DNA of 64,000 bases from Muriicola jejuensis. Lineage in GTDB: Bacteria > Bacteroidota > Bacteroidia > Flavobacteriales > Flavobacteriaceae. The stretch spans positions 372,001 through 436,000 of the forward strand of contig NZ_JAABOP010000001.1 of the NCBI RefSeq assembly GCF_010671595.1. The letters run 5' to 3'. Positions 34,287 to 44,260 of this stretch are shown one piece after another; the stretch's first letter is position 1; every line of letters begins with the position of its first letter. The notes beneath the pieces were generated by a model. That model ran no database searches. It worked only from the letters and a program-made list of their open reading frames with translations, and was not told the origin of the DNA. The position numbers were made by a program, and so were the translations under genes.

Positions 34287-35003
34287 TCAGTTACCTGCCT
34301 GCCGTACCCTGAGGATAAAGCCCTGGCCGTGTACATTTTCGATCCGGATATCCTCATCCTTTTCCAGGTATTTGCGAAGATGTGTGATAAATACATTCAG
34401 GCTTTTCTGTTTGAAATAGTCATGGCTCCCCCACAGGGCCATCAGGATATCCTTGTGGGCAGACAGTTTGTTGATGCGGGATGAAAGAAAGGTCAGCAAT
34501 TCGTTCTCCCTTGAAGTGAGGTGTATAACCTCATCCTTGAAGTGCAATTCCTGGTTGAGGGGATTAAAGGTGTACTTCCCCAGTTGGCGAATATCATTGG
34601 GCTTTTCCTCTTCTGCCGGGTCTGCCCCCTTGATATGAGACAGCAATGCCTTTATCCGCACCACCAGCTCCTCTTCATCTATGGGTTTTTTAAGGTAGTC
34701 CACCGCTCCCAGGGAAAAGGCCTTTAACACGTCAACCTTAAGGGATTTAGCGGTAAGGAAAATGAACGGCAGGTCCGGATACCGACTTTTGATGGTACTT
34801 GCAAGAGTAAATCCATCCATTTCGGGCATCATGATATCGAGGATCACCAGGTCGTACTCTTCCTGCTCCAGTTTTTCGATAGCCTTCTTGCCTCCCGATG
34901 CCCAGAATACTTTGAATCCCTTCAATTGCAAGTATTCCGTCAGGAGATACCCCAAGGAAGTATCGTCTTCAACCAGCATTATTTTGGGAAGGTTGTCAGC
35001 CAT
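34287..35003 (-). CDS. OmpR-type response regulator
   Basis: A 238-residue regulator: receiver domain (about 1-120) with VEDD acidic pair, phosphoacceptor Asp in LVILDIMMPEMDG and Lys in YLKKPID, then a winged-helix DNA-binding domain (about 138-235) with HLTSRENELLTFLSSR and SLNVFITHLRKYLEKD. It overlaps its kinase gene by eight bases. Targets unknown; the divergently placed barrel-protein operon at 36.5 kb is the nearest candidate. Confidence 0.96.
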   Translation of the reverse strand: MADNLPKIMLVEDDTSLGYLLTEYLQLKGFKVFWASGGKKAIEKLEQEEYDLVILDIMMPEMDGFTLASTIKSRYPDLPFIFLTAKSLKVDVLKAFSLGAVDYLKKPIDEEELVVRIKALLSHIKGADPAEEEKPNDIRQLGKYTFNPLNQELHFKDEVIHLTSRENELLTFLSSRINKLSAHKDILMALWGSHDYFKQKSLNVFITHLRKYLEKDEDIRIENVHGQGFILRVRQAGN

Positions 35004-36264
35004 GGATCAGGGGTATTTGGATGGAAATCGCCGTACCTTCCCCAAGCTTGCTTTCCAGATTGATTTTTCCTTTCATCGCATCAATGACTTTCTTGACATA
35101 ACTCAGACCGAGGCCATATCCCTTCACCTTGTGGAGGTCACCCTCGCCCACACGGAAATATTTCTGAAAGATACGTTTTTGATCTTCAGGACCAATACCC
35201 CTGCCGTTATCTCTTATCCTGATGACAAGATGGCCTTTTTCAAGCGTTGCCCGAAGCTCGATAATCGGATCATCTGAATATTTTTTTGCGTTGTCCAGGA
35301 GGTTGTTGATGGCATTTTCCAGGTGGAAGATCTCGGCCCGTATAGGATAATGCCCTGCCTGCAGCTTAAAGGTAAAGCGTACATCTTCCAGAGCTACCAG
35401 CGTACTGAAATCCTCGCAGAGTTTCTGCAGGACGGGACGGAAATCGACCTCGACGAGGTGAAAGATATCCTTTCTGGATTCCATCCGGGCCAGATCCAGT
35501 ACGCGGTCTATATGTCCTGAAAGTCGGTCTGTCTGCTGGCGGATGATTTCGAGAACGGGTTTCTGCTGTTCCGTGGCGTTCTGGTCTAATAGTTTACTGG
35601 CGAGCCCGATAGAGAATACCGGGGTCTTCAGTTCATGAGTCAGGTTATTGATGAATTCATTGGTATGGGTGATCAGGTTCCTTTGCCAGTAATAGGTCCT
35701 CAGGATCCAGATGATCACGGCCACGATCCCTATCAAAAAAAGCAGACTCGGCAGGATGAGTCCGTTGAGCTGGAACAGAAAATACGATCGCAGGTCCCTG
35801 AATTTCAATTCCAGGATAAGCCGTTCCCCGAGCAATTCAGGCAAATATCCCTCAAGCAAAATAGGATATTTCACCTCCCTGTCCCGGTCTGTGAATGATT
35901 TGGGGGACTGGAGGTAATAAGTAGTATCCTTGGAGAAGAGATCATAGCTGAATTCAGCTTCTATTCCGGCCCTCAGCAAACGTTCCGAGATGAAATCGTT
36001 GAGGAAGAATCTGGAGGCGTCCTGCACGCTGTCAATACTGAGCCTGAAATAGGTCGAGTCTCGCTGCAGGGCCTTCCCCAGCAGGAAGGTCATCTGATCC
36101 CTGGCGGTAAGGTCGTTCCTGATCTCATCTCCAGCGGTGACCAGGTTTTTGCTGAACTGAACCCTGGCGAGGCTAAGTCCGATCTCGAGATACCTGTATT
36201 GCACTATGGCAAGGCCGATGACCGAGACCACGAAGACGGCTATATAGATATTCTTTTTGCTCAA
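34996..36264 (-). CDS. Sensor histidine kinase
   Basis: A 422-residue membrane kinase with two transmembrane helices (about 4-22 and 170-193) flanking an extracytoplasmic sensor of about 145 residues with no recognised fold. The kinase core has the H-box FINNLTHELKTPVFSIG, the N-box INNLLDNAKKYSDD and DNGRGIGPEDQKRIFQKYF plus KGYGLGLSYVKKV. Translationally coupled to the response regulator. Divergent from the barrel-protein gene with a 246-base region between. Confidence 0.95.
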   Translation of the reverse strand: MSKKNIYIAVFVVSVIGLAIVQYRYLEIGLSLARVQFSKNLVTAGDEIRNDLTARDQMTFLLGKALQRDSTYFRLSIDSVQDASRFFLNDFISERLLRAGIEAEFSYDLFSKDTTYYLQSPKSFTDRDREVKYPILLEGYLPELLGERLILELKFRDLRSYFLFQLNGLILPSLLFLIGIVAVIIWILRTYYWQRNLITHTNEFINNLTHELKTPVFSIGLASKLLDQNATEQQKPVLEIIRQQTDRLSGHIDRVLDLARMESRKDIFHLVEVDFRPVLQKLCEDFSTLVALEDVRFTFKLQAGHYPIRAEIFHLENAINNLLDNAKKYSDDPIIELRATLEKGHLVIRIRDNGRGIGPEDQKRIFQKYFRVGEGDLHKVKGYGLGLSYVKKVIDAMKGKINLESKLGEGTAISIQIPLIHG

Positions 36265-36450
36265 ACCTTCCCCAATTAAGTAAAAATATTGTTTCTGTCT
36301 GAAGACTTATTCTTTTCTTAATGCCCTTAACCTTTCCTTAATTTTTTTTGCCCAACCCTTAATCCGTATCCTTTTCCAAACCCAGTATCTTGGTCTAAAG
36401 TTATTAAGTTAATTCGAACAGTTTAGTTAGTTACCATTCAAGTCTCTATA

Positions 36451-36479
36451 AAAAGCTAACCTTCCCGGTTAGCTTTTTT
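36451..36479 (+). terminator. Leader terminator before the barrel-protein gene
   Basis: An 11-bp perfect stem (AAAAGCTAACC with GGTTAGCTTTT), loop TTCCC and a T run, ending 31 bases before the ATG at 36511. No promoter element lies between it and the gene, so the gene would be reached by read-through, as in attenuation. GTTAG at 36426-36430 could pair with CTAAC of the stem as an alternative fold. Confidence 0.75.
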
Positions 36480-36510
36480 ATGAGGGACCCTTTCACGGCA
36501 GTCAACTACG

Positions 36511-37659
36511 ATGAAAATACAACTTTCAAAGCCAGTTTTCCTTTTATTTTTCCTGGTCTTCGCCAGGCAACACGGGGTATCTGCCCAGGGCTGTGTGGCC
36601 ATCCGGCATTTCTCATCCTGTGTAGGGAACAACCTGGAGAACAACATCCTGAACACAGGGGATCTGCAATTTGGAGTGAATTACCGCTACTTCAAATCCT
36701 TCAGGCATTTCCGGGGTACGGAGGAAGAGCCGGACCGGGTCGCCAACGGCACCGAGGTGATCAACCACTCCCATGCGTGGGATTTCTTCCTTACCTACGG
36801 ACTGAGCAGCAGGTGGTATGCAGCCATCACACTGCCCACCGTGATCAATACGAGATCCTCTCTTTACGAACACGGCAGGAATGAACGCAACACCACATTC
36901 TCCAGAGGGCTGGCCGATATCCGCCTCGGTGTTGGGTACTGGATTTTTGATCCGGCCTCACATCTCAAGGGGAATCTCGCCCTGGGGGCAGGGTTAAAAT
37001 TACCCACCGGGAACTACAATGCCACTGACATTTTTTACAATGTCGGTCCGGAGGGCAGCCCGGAGGTCCGGCCTGTAGACCAGTCCATACAACCGGGGGA
37101 TGGGGGTTTTGGGATCACGCTGGATTACCAGTGGTATCAGCAGCTCAGCACCAGCCTCTTTCTGTACTCCGGAGGATTTTATCTGATCAACCCCAGGGAA
37201 ACCAATGAAATCAGGACTTTTCGGGAAACGCTGAGCCCAATCCTTGAAAACGAGGCCATCATGTCCGTACCGGATCAGTATTCGGTCCGACTCGGTTCGA
37301 GTTATTCCTTTTCAGACCGGTTTTCCGCTTCTCTGGGAGGTCGCTTTGACGCCGTTCCGGTAAAGGACCTCATCGGGGGAAGCGATGGATTCAGAAGGCC
37401 GGGGAATGTGTTGTCTATCGACCCCGGTATCGGCTATATGTTCCAGGGGTTCTCCCTGAACGTCAACGTCCCTTTTGCGGTGCGAAGGGAAAGACCTCAA
37501 AGTGTCACAGACAGGGAAACGGAGATCAATACCGGCAATCCCAGGAACGGGGATGCCGCTTTTGCGGATTATGTGATCAATCTATCGGTGGCGTATCGAC
37601 TGGGAAACAACAAGGTCAGACTGGATCCCGCACTCCAGGATCCTTTTAACAATCAATAA
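36511..37659 (+). CDS. Outer-membrane beta-barrel protein
   Basis: A 382-residue secreted protein with signal peptide (about 1-25, ending VSAQG). Alternating aromatic/polar strands (LQFGVNYRYFKSF, WDFFLTYGLSSRWYAAITLPT, LRLGVGYWIF-like ADIRLGVGYW, VINLSVAYRLG) suggest a barrel similar to the phenol-degradation meta-pathway/transporter barrels. The exact family is uncertain. Two early cysteines (near 27 and 37) may form a disulfide. Fourteen bases before the DoxX-like gene. A terminator hairpin in its leader suggests regulated read-through. Confidence 0.75.
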   Translation: MKIQLSKPVFLLFFLVFARQHGVSAQGCVAIRHFSSCVGNNLENNILNTGDLQFGVNYRYFKSFRHFRGTEEEPDRVANGTEVINHSHAWDFFLTYGLSSRWYAAITLPTVINTRSSLYEHGRNERNTTFSRGLADIRLGVGYWIFDPASHLKGNLALGAGLKLPTGNYNATDIFYNVGPEGSPEVRPVDQSIQPGDGGFGITLDYQWYQQLSTSLFLYSGGFYLINPRETNEIRTFRETLSPILENEAIMSVPDQYSVRLGSSYSFSDRFSASLGGRFDAVPVKDLIGGSDGFRRPGNVLSIDPGIGYMFQGFSLNVNVPFAVRRERPQSVTDRETEINTGNPRNGDAAFADYVINLSVAYRLGNNKVRLDPALQDPFNNQ

Positions 37660-37673
37660 AAAACTGAAATATC

Positions 37674-38120
37674 ATGAGCAGAGCCCTTTTGGTTAACAAG
37701 ATCTCGAAACGATTCTCTTATCTCTCCTGCTCCCTGGGTATCGTCTACCTTTGGTTTGGGGCCCTGAAATTCTTTCCGGGAATGAGTCCGGCTGAAGGCC
37801 TGGCCTCAGAGACCATTGTCAAACTGACCTTCCATATGCTGGATGCCCGCCTGTCTCTGATCCTCCTCGCGATCTGGGAATGTAGCTTGGGATGCATGCT
37901 CCTGCTCAACGTATTTCGCAGATTTACCATTTCCATGGCTCTGCTCCATATCCTTCTCACCTTCTCCCCTATATTCTTATTGCCTGAAGAGGTTTTTGGT
38001 ACAGGTCCGCTTGTGCTGACCCTCACCGGGCAGTACATCGTGAAAAATCTCGTGATCGTGGCGGTCCTGCTGGCCTTGTGGAACCAAAGCGAGGTGAAAA
38101 CACCCTTGATTTCTAATTGA
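37674..38120 (+). CDS. DoxX/DUF417-like membrane protein
   Basis: A 148-residue protein with four membrane helices (about 15-32, 55-75, 82-100, 118-137). The segment YLWFGALKFFPGMSPAEGL resembles the DoxX/DUF417 (YkgB) group of small quinone-related or stress membrane proteins. No catalytic residues can be named. It follows the barrel-protein gene by 14 bases and overlaps the opposing secreted-protein gene at the 3' ends by eight bases. Confidence 0.75.
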   Translation: MSRALLVNKISKRFSYLSCSLGIVYLWFGALKFFPGMSPAEGLASETIVKLTFHMLDARLSLILLAIWECSLGCMLLLNVFRRFTISMALLHILLTFSPIFLLPEEVFGTGPLVLTLTGQYIVKNLVIVAVLLALWNQSEVKTPLISN

Positions 38121-38703
38121 ACGGCCCTACCATGATATGGGCCCTGTGGGTCCCCGGGTCCATAAGCCAGGGCATGCCCGGTGCATGGGGCTTATCCGGT
38201 AAGCCTGTGGATTCAGTGGTCGCAAATGGAGTATAGATCACATAGCGGAATTTTCCATTGGCCAATGCTCCCGTAGCCGGGTCGTAATCCTCCTCCTTTC
38301 CGAAAAAAACATAGAGCATGCTGGGTTCCTTGGGCATCTGTAATTTTCCCGAAGCGATCTCCTCCCCCCGGATGGCATTGCGCTCATCCTGAGATTTTCC
38401 TTCGGCGTTGAGCTCTCTCCCCCTGGCCATAAAAGGTTCGAGTCTCTTGCTGTAACAGCTGACACTGATCCCTTCCCTGTTCGGATCATCAGCGATACAG
38501 ACCATGTTATTAGACCCTTTCCTCAACACGATGAGTCTACCTTCAGCATTAAAACCATAAACCATTGCGCCCTCCCGTTCTTTTTCAGGAAGGGGCAGAG
38601 TGGCCGTGCTTATCTGTATCTCTGCGGGCAAGACCTTCGAATTGCCCTTTTGAGCTGGCAGCAGAAAGGGAGAAAGGGCGATGAGTAAAAAGAGTTGCTT
38701 CAT
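38113..38703 (-). CDS. Secreted protein of unknown function
   Basis: A 196-residue protein with a signal peptide (about 1-17, ending LPAQKG). The mature part includes VYGFNAEGRLIVLRKGSNNMVCIADDPN and a carboxy-terminal GMPWLMDPGTHRAHIMV with two histidines. I do not recognise a family with confidence. Cys residues in VCIAD and SVSCYS could pair. Isolated on the minus strand between the DoxX-like gene and the LRR lipoprotein gene. Confidence 0.75.
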   Translation of the reverse strand: MKQLFLLIALSPFLLPAQKGNSKVLPAEIQISTATLPLPEKEREGAMVYGFNAEGRLIVLRKGSNNMVCIADDPNREGISVSCYSKRLEPFMARGRELNAEGKSQDERNAIRGEEIASGKLQMPKEPSMLYVFFGKEEDYDPATGALANGKFRYVIYTPFATTESTGLPDKPHAPGMPWLMDPGTHRAHIMVGPFN

Positions 38704-38775
38704 GGCATTCGATGTTTCCTTAAAGATAAGAAACTGCCTCGAATTCAGTGGGTTTTGGCCTGCGTAATCAGTGGA

Positions 38776-39435
38776 TCAATTACAGGTTAGGGCATAATTG
38801 TCCTCGGGGTCCTTGGTCCATTGGGACGGAATGTCGTTCAGGATCTCACTGTTCACCCGAATACAGGTGAGGGGGTTATTCTCCACAGCAAAAGTGTTCA
38901 GCTGCAGACTATTGGGGATGTTAGACAGGTCTATGGCACCCAGGGTATTGTCTTTGATGTCCAGCAATTGCAGGGCAGTATTGCCTGAAATATTGAGGAG
39001 GGTAACATTATTTCCGGGGATCGAAAGCTTTTCCAGAATAGCCAACCCTGTTACGTTGATGCTCGTGAGATCATTGTTGTTGACGAAAACAAATTTCAGG
39101 GCGGTATTTGCGGAGAGATCCAGACTGCTGATCTGGTTGTTATTCGCGGAGAGATTTTCGAGCATGGTAAAATCCGAAATCCCCTGCAGGCTGGTTATTC
39201 CTTTGTTGTCCATGACCAGGGAGGTGACCATTTCAGCGTTCTCTGTCAGTACAGATCCGTCCACAACATCGTCAATTCCCAGATCTACCAGAGCCTGCTC
39301 AAAAGCGGCGTCCGCAATAGCGGTACGGGGCTTGATGATAATATTTGGCTGGTTGGAACCCGAATCCCCATCGTTGGAACAAGAAAGGGCGAAGAGGCCG
39401 ATCACAGCAAGTGAGAACGCGATGTACTTTTTCAT
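38776..39435 (-). CDS. Leucine-rich-repeat lipoprotein
   Basis: A 219-residue lipoprotein (ALSCSNDGDSGSN: lipobox cysteine near residue 19 followed by acidic residues, as in surface-exposed Bacteroidota lipoproteins). About six leucine-rich repeats of 21-23 residues follow (LVMDNKGITSLQGI, LSANNNQISSLDLS, VFVNNNDLTSINVT, LSIPGNNVTLLNIS, LDIKDNTLGAIDLS, FAVENNPLTCIRV). The end holds a Cys pair (LTCI and ALTCN) that could close the repeat. Likely a protein- or glycan-binding surface factor; ligand unknown. Confidence 0.88.
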   Translation of the reverse strand: MKKYIAFSLAVIGLFALSCSNDGDSGSNQPNIIIKPRTAIADAAFEQALVDLGIDDVVDGSVLTENAEMVTSLVMDNKGITSLQGISDFTMLENLSANNNQISSLDLSANTALKFVFVNNNDLTSINVTGLAILEKLSIPGNNVTLLNISGNTALQLLDIKDNTLGAIDLSNIPNSLQLNTFAVENNPLTCIRVNSEILNDIPSQWTKDPEDNYALTCN

Positions 39436-39508
39436 TTTGTCTTTTGGGCTAAATATATCACAAGGGATTGAAAATGGGGTCCTTATTAGCTTTTTCTTAG
39501 GAAAAATC

Positions 39509-42145
39509 TCAGGATGATGAGAGGCTTGCCAGACTTTTCTCGAGCGTCTCTATCTTTTCCCTTGCATCAGACGCTTTTTTCCTTTCCATGGCGACCACGG
39601 ATTCTGGGGCGTTGTTCACGAAGCGTTCATTGGACAGTTTTTTCTCGACGGACTTCAGGAATCCTCTGGTATAGGTCAATTCCTCATTGATCTTTACGAT
39701 CTCGGCCTGCAGGTCCACAGCGCCGGATACCGGTATAAAATATTCATTGCTCTTCACCCTGAAGGACAGGGCTCCTTCGGGAGCTTCTTCTACCGTCCCG
39801 ATATTGCTTATGTTCCCGAGTTTCTCAATGACGGGATCCCAGGAAGAGGTATCCTGCTGCCCGCTTATCTGAAGGAGGGTAAGGGCTTCCTTCTGGGCGA
39901 TGTTCTTTTCCTTTCTGATCGTGCGTATCCCCGAGATCACCTCTGCGGCAAAGGCAAAGCCCTCCAGGATTTCCTTATCGGGATCACCGGTTTCAGGCCA
40001 GGACGAAATGACCAGGGCCTCCTCCGGTGAACGCTCGGCCATACATTGCCATATCTCCTCGGTCAGGAAAGGCATAAAGGGATGGAGAAGCTTTAGATTG
40101 TCTTCAAAGAAACCGATCACCGAAGCGTAGGTCTCACGATCTATGGGTTGTTGGTAGGCGGGTTTGACGATTTCCAGAAGCCAGGAACAGAAATCATCCC
40201 AGATCAGTTTGTAGATGGCCATCAGGGCATCCGAAATGCGGTATTTGGAAAAGTGATCATTCACCTCCACCAGGGTTTCGTTGAGCTTGGCCCCGTACCA
40301 TTCAATCCCCATTGCCGCAGCTTCTGGCTGGGGAAGTTCTTTAACCTCCCAGCCCTTGACAAGCCTGAAGGCGTTCCAGATCTTGTTCGCAAAGTTCTTA
40401 CCCTGCTGACAGAGGGATTCATCGAAAAGGAGGTCATTACCTGCAGGGGCACTCAGCAGAAGCCCTACTCTGACTCCGTCTGCCCCATAGTGCTCGATCA
40501 GTTTCAGGGCATCCGGCGAATTACCCAGTTGCTTGGACATCTTTCGTCTTTCCTTGTCCCTGACCAGCCCTGTGAAATAAACATTCTCAAAGGGTCGCGT
40601 GTTCCTGAATTCATATCCTGCTACGATCATGCGGGCTACCCAGAAAAAGATGATGTCCGGGGCAGTGACCAGGTCATTAGTAGGGTAATAATAATTTACT
40701 TCCTCGTTATCCGGGTCCAGTATTCCCCCGAAAACGCTTATCGGCCATAACCAGGACGAAAACCAAGTATCCAGGACGTCCGCATCCTGCCGAAGGTCTT
40801 CGGCCTTCAGCCCGGGGTTGCCGCTTTTTTGTCTGGCCTCCTTCAATGCTTCTTCGGCCGTCTCCGCCACCACCATCTCATCGGATCCGTCTCCGTAGTA
40901 ATACGCAGGGACCTGCTGTCCCCACCACAACTGGCGGGAAATATTCCAGTCGCGTATATTCTCCATCCAGACCCGGTAAATATTCTCGAATTTTTTGGGG
41001 AAAAACCGGACTTCCCTGGTGTCGACCACCGCTTTCAGCGCGGGTTTGACCAATTCTTCCATGCTGAGGAACCACTGGTCGAGCAGACGGGGTTCAATGA
41101 CCGCCTTGGTGCGTTCAGATGTACCCACCTTGTTGGTATAGGTCTCTACCTTGTTCAGTACCCCCAGGTCTTTGAGTTCCCTGACGATCTCCTTCCGAAC
41201 CTCAAAGCGATCTTTGCCCTGGTAATGGAGGCCATAGGCATTCAGCGTGGCGTCCTCGTTAAAGATGTCAATGGTCTCGAGGCCGTGTTTTTCTCCCAGT
41301 TTCCAGTCGTTCTCATCATGGGCCGGGGTCACCTTCAGACATCCCGTACCGAATTCCATATCCACGTATTCGTCCTGTATGATGGGGATGACCCTGTTGC
41401 AAACGGGGACGATGGCTTTCTTTCCTCTCAGGTGTGCAAAGCGTTCGTCCTCGGGGTGTATGCAAATGGCCGTATCGCCCAGAATGGTCTCAGGCCTGGT
41501 AGTTGCGATGGTCAGGGTTTCCGAACTCCCTTCAACCGCGTAATTGATAAAAAATAACTGGCCCTGTTTCTCTTCGTAGATCACCTCTTCGTCAGAAAGG
41601 GTGGTCTTTGCTTCGGGATCCCAGTTAACCATGCGGTAACCCTTGTAAATGAGTCCTTTCCTGTACAGGTCGACAAAGACGCGGATCACAGAAGCAGACA
41701 TGTCCTCGTCCATGGTGAATTTGGTCCTGTCCCAATCACAGGAGCAACCCAGCTTTTTCAATTGCTCCAGGATTACCCCTCCGTAGTTATGGGTCCACTC
41801 CCAGGCGTGCTCCAGGAACTCTTCCCTGGAAAGGTCTGCCTTGCGGATGCCTTCTTCCTTCAGTTTGGCAACCACCTTTGCCTCGGTGGCAATGGAGGCG
41901 TGGTCCATCCCAGGTACCCAGCAGGCGTTCTTACCTTCAAGGCGGGCCTTGCGTATGAGAACATCCTGGAGGGTGTTGTTCAACATGTGACCCATATGCA
42001 ATACCCCTGTGACATTGGGTGGGGGGATCACGATGGTAAAAGGCACCCTTTCATCCGGAACAGAATGGAAGTATTTGTGCTCCAGCCAGTAGGCATACCA
42101 TTTGTCCTCAATGGTAACGGGATCATATTTTGAAGGGATATTCAT
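39509..42145 (-). CDS. valS: Valine--tRNA ligase
   Basis: An 878-residue class I aminoacyl-tRNA synthetase. The HIGH motif appears as [13 protein letters not shown], the KMSKS motif as [12 protein letters not shown], and the editing domain shows [13 protein letters not shown] carboxy-terminal coiled coil (about 815-875) completes the ValRS layout. Start at ATG 42145 (MNIPSKYDP); the in-frame TTG seven codons upstream is less likely. Confidence 0.98.
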   Translation of the reverse strand: MNIPSKYDPVTIEDKWYAYWLEHKYFHSVPDERVPFTIVIPPPNVTGVLHMGHMLNNTLQDVLIRKARLEGKNACWVPGMDHASIATEAKVVAKLKEEGIRKADLSREEFLEHAWEWTHNYGGVILEQLKKLGCSCDWDRTKFTMDEDMSASVIRVFVDLYRKGLIYKGYRMVNWDPEAKTTLSDEEVIYEEKQGQLFFINYAVEGSSETLTIATTRPETILGDTAICIHPEDERFAHLRGKKAIVPVCNRVIPIIQDEYVDMEFGTGCLKVTPAHDENDWKLGEKHGLETIDIFNEDATLNAYGLHYQGKDRFEVRKEIVRELKDLGVLNKVETYTNKVGTSERTKAVIEPRLLDQWFLSMEELVKPALKAVVDTREVRFFPKKFENIYRVWMENIRDWNISRQLWWGQQVPAYYYGDGSDEMVVAETAEEALKEARQKSGNPGLKAEDLRQDADVLDTWFSSWLWPISVFGGILDPDNEEVNYYYPTNDLVTAPDIIFFWVARMIVAGYEFRNTRPFENVYFTGLVRDKERRKMSKQLGNSPDALKLIEHYGADGVRVGLLLSAPAGNDLLFDESLCQQGKNFANKIWNAFRLVKGWEVKELPQPEAAAMGIEWYGAKLNETLVEVNDHFSKYRISDALMAIYKLIWDDFCSWLLEIVKPAYQQPIDRETYASVIGFFEDNLKLLHPFMPFLTEEIWQCMAERSPEEALVISSWPETGDPDKEILEGFAFAAEVISGIRTIRKEKNIAQKEALTLLQISGQQDTSSWDPVIEKLGNISNIGTVEEAPEGALSFRVKSNEYFIPVSGAVDLQAEIVKINEELTYTRGFLKSVEKKLSNERFVNNAPESVVAMERKKASDAREKIETLEKSLASLSSS

Positions 42146-42283
42146 GTTTGGTACGATTCTTGACAAATAGGGGTAAAAGCAACGGATTTATGCGGTATTT
42201 GCGGCATTGGACGTTAAAACGATTAAAATCCGTGAATGAAATACGAAACAAAAATAAGTAACGTTAGTAGATAACAAAAGAAT

Positions 42284-42314
42284 TTTGGATGTTGTTGCAA
42301 ATATGCTACATTTG
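42284..42314 (+). promoter_or_regulatory. Promoter of the DUF1573 gene
   Basis: TTTG at 42284-42287, 19 bases, TACATTTG at 42307-42314: a perfect Bacteroidota housekeeping promoter, 24 bases before the ATG at 42338. Same spacing as the trp promoter. Confidence 0.85.
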
Positions 42315-42337
42315 AGATTCACTCAAAAAATTAAGTG

Positions 42338-42724
42338 ATGAAAAAAATAGTTTTATTATTGTTTGTTGGCCTGATGGCCTTAAGCGTTCACGCTCAGGAA
42401 AAAAAGGCCAAAATACAGTTCAAAACTGAGACCGTAGATTACGGTGAGATCGAGAAAGGGAGTGACGGAATACGGGTATTTGAATTCACCAACACAGGGG
42501 AGGCTCCGCTTATCATTTCTAAAGTGAGTTCGAGCTGTGGATGCACCATCCCTAAAAAGCCGGAAGAGCCAATTATGCCTGGTAAAACCGGAGAAATTCA
42601 AGTGAAATATGACACTAACAGGGTGGGGCCTATCAGAAAGGCCATTACCGTGATATCCAACGCTGACACCCCTACCAAAGTATTGAAGATAAAAGGCGAA
42701 GTAAAACCAATTGATGGGAAATAA
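42338..42724 (+). CDS. DUF1573 secreted protein
   Basis: A 128-residue protein with a signal peptide (about 1-18, ending HAQE) and one DUF1573 domain, an Ig-like fold abundant in Bacteroidota. Typical segments are ETVDYGEIEKGSDGIRVFEFTNTG, SSSCGCTIPKKPEEPIMPGKTGEI and VISNADTPTKVLKIKGEV. The CGC pair is conserved in the family. Role unknown. Its promoter is very good and it ends in a strong terminator, so it is likely well expressed as a single gene. Confidence 0.92.
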   Translation: MKKIVLLLFVGLMALSVHAQEKKAKIQFKTETVDYGEIEKGSDGIRVFEFTNTGEAPLIISKVSSSCGCTIPKKPEEPIMPGKTGEIQVKYDTNRVGPIRKAITVISNADTPTKVLKIKGEVKPIDGK

Positions 42725-42750
42725 GCCTTCATAATCCTATATGAATTCGG

Positions 42751-42781
42751 AAAACCCTGGCAACTTGTCAGGGTTTTTTTT
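42751..42781 (+). terminator. Terminator between DUF1573 and aspartyl protease genes
   Basis: AAAACCCTG pairs with CAGGGTTTT (9 bp, inner CA/TG pairs) and a T run follows on the plus strand. Its 3' arm covers the stop codon of the opposing protease gene; on the minus strand TTTTCC follows, so it may serve both. Confidence 0.8.
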
Positions 42782-44111
42782 CGAACACATCCCTGAGGGT
42801 GAAGGAAAAAAGCAGGTCAGAATTGTATCTCTCGATAAGAAGGCGGACCTTCTTACCTTCTTTCTCATTGATCATGTTCAGGATCTCCTGCAACTTGTAT
42901 TTGTGCACGCGCTTCCCGTTAACGGCCAGGATGATGTCCCCTTCCCTCAGGCCGGCTTCATCTGCCGGACTTCCTGCCCGAATACCGGACACGATGATTT
43001 CCGGAACCAGGCTCAGACGGGTCCTGTTCTCCATCAGGATCTGTACATCCCCGAATGCGCGTTCATCGCTCCTGACCACCCCTCGGCTGTCGTTGATTCG
43101 TTCCGCTATGTAACGGACGCCGTTATGCTGTAACTCAAGGCCGGCCAGGTTGAACTTGAACGGTTCGTGGAAGTAGGTGTTCTTGCGGAGGCTCACCTCT
43201 CCTTCCCGGTAATTGAAAATGATGTTAAAGCGCCTGAGGATCTCACCTCCCACCGTTCCATTCCTGTCTCCGTGGTCCTTGATGCTGCTGAAGGAGAACA
43301 TATCGGGAAAGGCCGCCTTGGCATCGTTCAGGACAAAATCTCCGAGCTGTACCTTGCTCACCAGTGTCCTTTTGCCGAAGATACTTCCGTTCAGACCCTT
43401 GCCCAGGTAATCTACATAGTGTTTTTCGGGTATGCTGATTCCTTTATCCAAATCCTGAAACAACCATACCGCATCGCTGCTGCCGGTATCCATCAGTAGT
43501 TTTACGGGTACATTTTGCATGTGGTCAAAGCTCACAAGCCCCTCTATATAGGCCTTGCGGTCCTCGATAGTAATGGGAATGGACTGCATTTTACCCTTGT
43601 TCCCTTCACTGTAGTGATCGGGATCGTGAAACCGAATGGATTTCTTGCCGTAATTTACCTCCACAACAAAGTCGCGGAACAGGTCGAATCCTATGATCCC
43701 GTGCACAGGGATGCCGAGGGTTGGGGAGAAGTTGATATCCTTGTCGAGCACTACGAACAGCTGTTGGTTTTCATTGCTGATCTTCTTGATCCTAAAGCTG
43801 TTTCCCTCCGAATTTAAGGCTTTGATGGGTTCTCCAGCTCCCAGTCCGTTGATGGTGATCTCAGATACGTTTCTCAGTTCGATGGAATCCTGGTCGGAAA
43901 GGTTGAAGAGGATGGGTTTGCTCACCCCAGAATCCAAAATAAAATTCAACTTAGCCCCATTGACCTCCAGGGGCATGACAATCAGGTTGTTGATAAGCTG
44001 AAATTTGATTTTTTGAGATTTGGTTCCTTCAGGCAATTGGAATTTCTGTGCATTTCCACTGAAGGAAATGCACCACAGGAAGAGGATCCCTATCCAGATT
44101 CGAGGTTTCAC
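42768..44111 (-). CDS. Secreted retropepsin-like aspartyl protease with PDZ domain
   Basis: A 447-residue protein with signal peptide (about 1-21, FSGNAQ) and two retropepsin-like repeats, each with an active-site-like motif: FILDSGVSKP (near residue 57) and LLMDTGSSDAV (near 207). In a single chain the two lobes would form one protease. The first has DSG, the second the classical DTGS. A PDZ domain fills the last 90 residues (GIRAGSPADEAGLREGDIILAVNGK). Probably a periplasmic or outer-membrane-associated protease; targets unknown. Confidence 0.9.
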   Translation of the reverse strand: MKPRIWIGILFLWCISFSGNAQKFQLPEGTKSQKIKFQLINNLIVMPLEVNGAKLNFILDSGVSKPILFNLSDQDSIELRNVSEITINGLGAGEPIKALNSEGNSFRIKKISNENQQLFVVLDKDINFSPTLGIPVHGIIGFDLFRDFVVEVNYGKKSIRFHDPDHYSEGNKGKMQSIPITIEDRKAYIEGLVSFDHMQNVPVKLLMDTGSSDAVWLFQDLDKGISIPEKHYVDYLGKGLNGSIFGKRTLVSKVQLGDFVLNDAKAAFPDMFSFSSIKDHGDRNGTVGGEILRRFNIIFNYREGEVSLRKNTYFHEPFKFNLAGLELQHNGVRYIAERINDSRGVVRSDERAFGDVQILMENRTRLSLVPEIIVSGIRAGSPADEAGLREGDIILAVNGKRVHKYKLQEILNMINEKEGKKVRLLIERYNSDLLFSFTLRDVFEKKP

Positions 44112-44260
44112 TTATCTCACTTACTAATGATTTCTCTCCATAAGGTACGAAATATTGCCTTTGGTTGCTTTGTCTTTAACATTCTTTAAAATCCGGAAGA
44201 TTCGTATGGATCTGTTGTTTTCTCCATCAGTATTTCCCATTTTTGCGGAAAATTAGGTAC

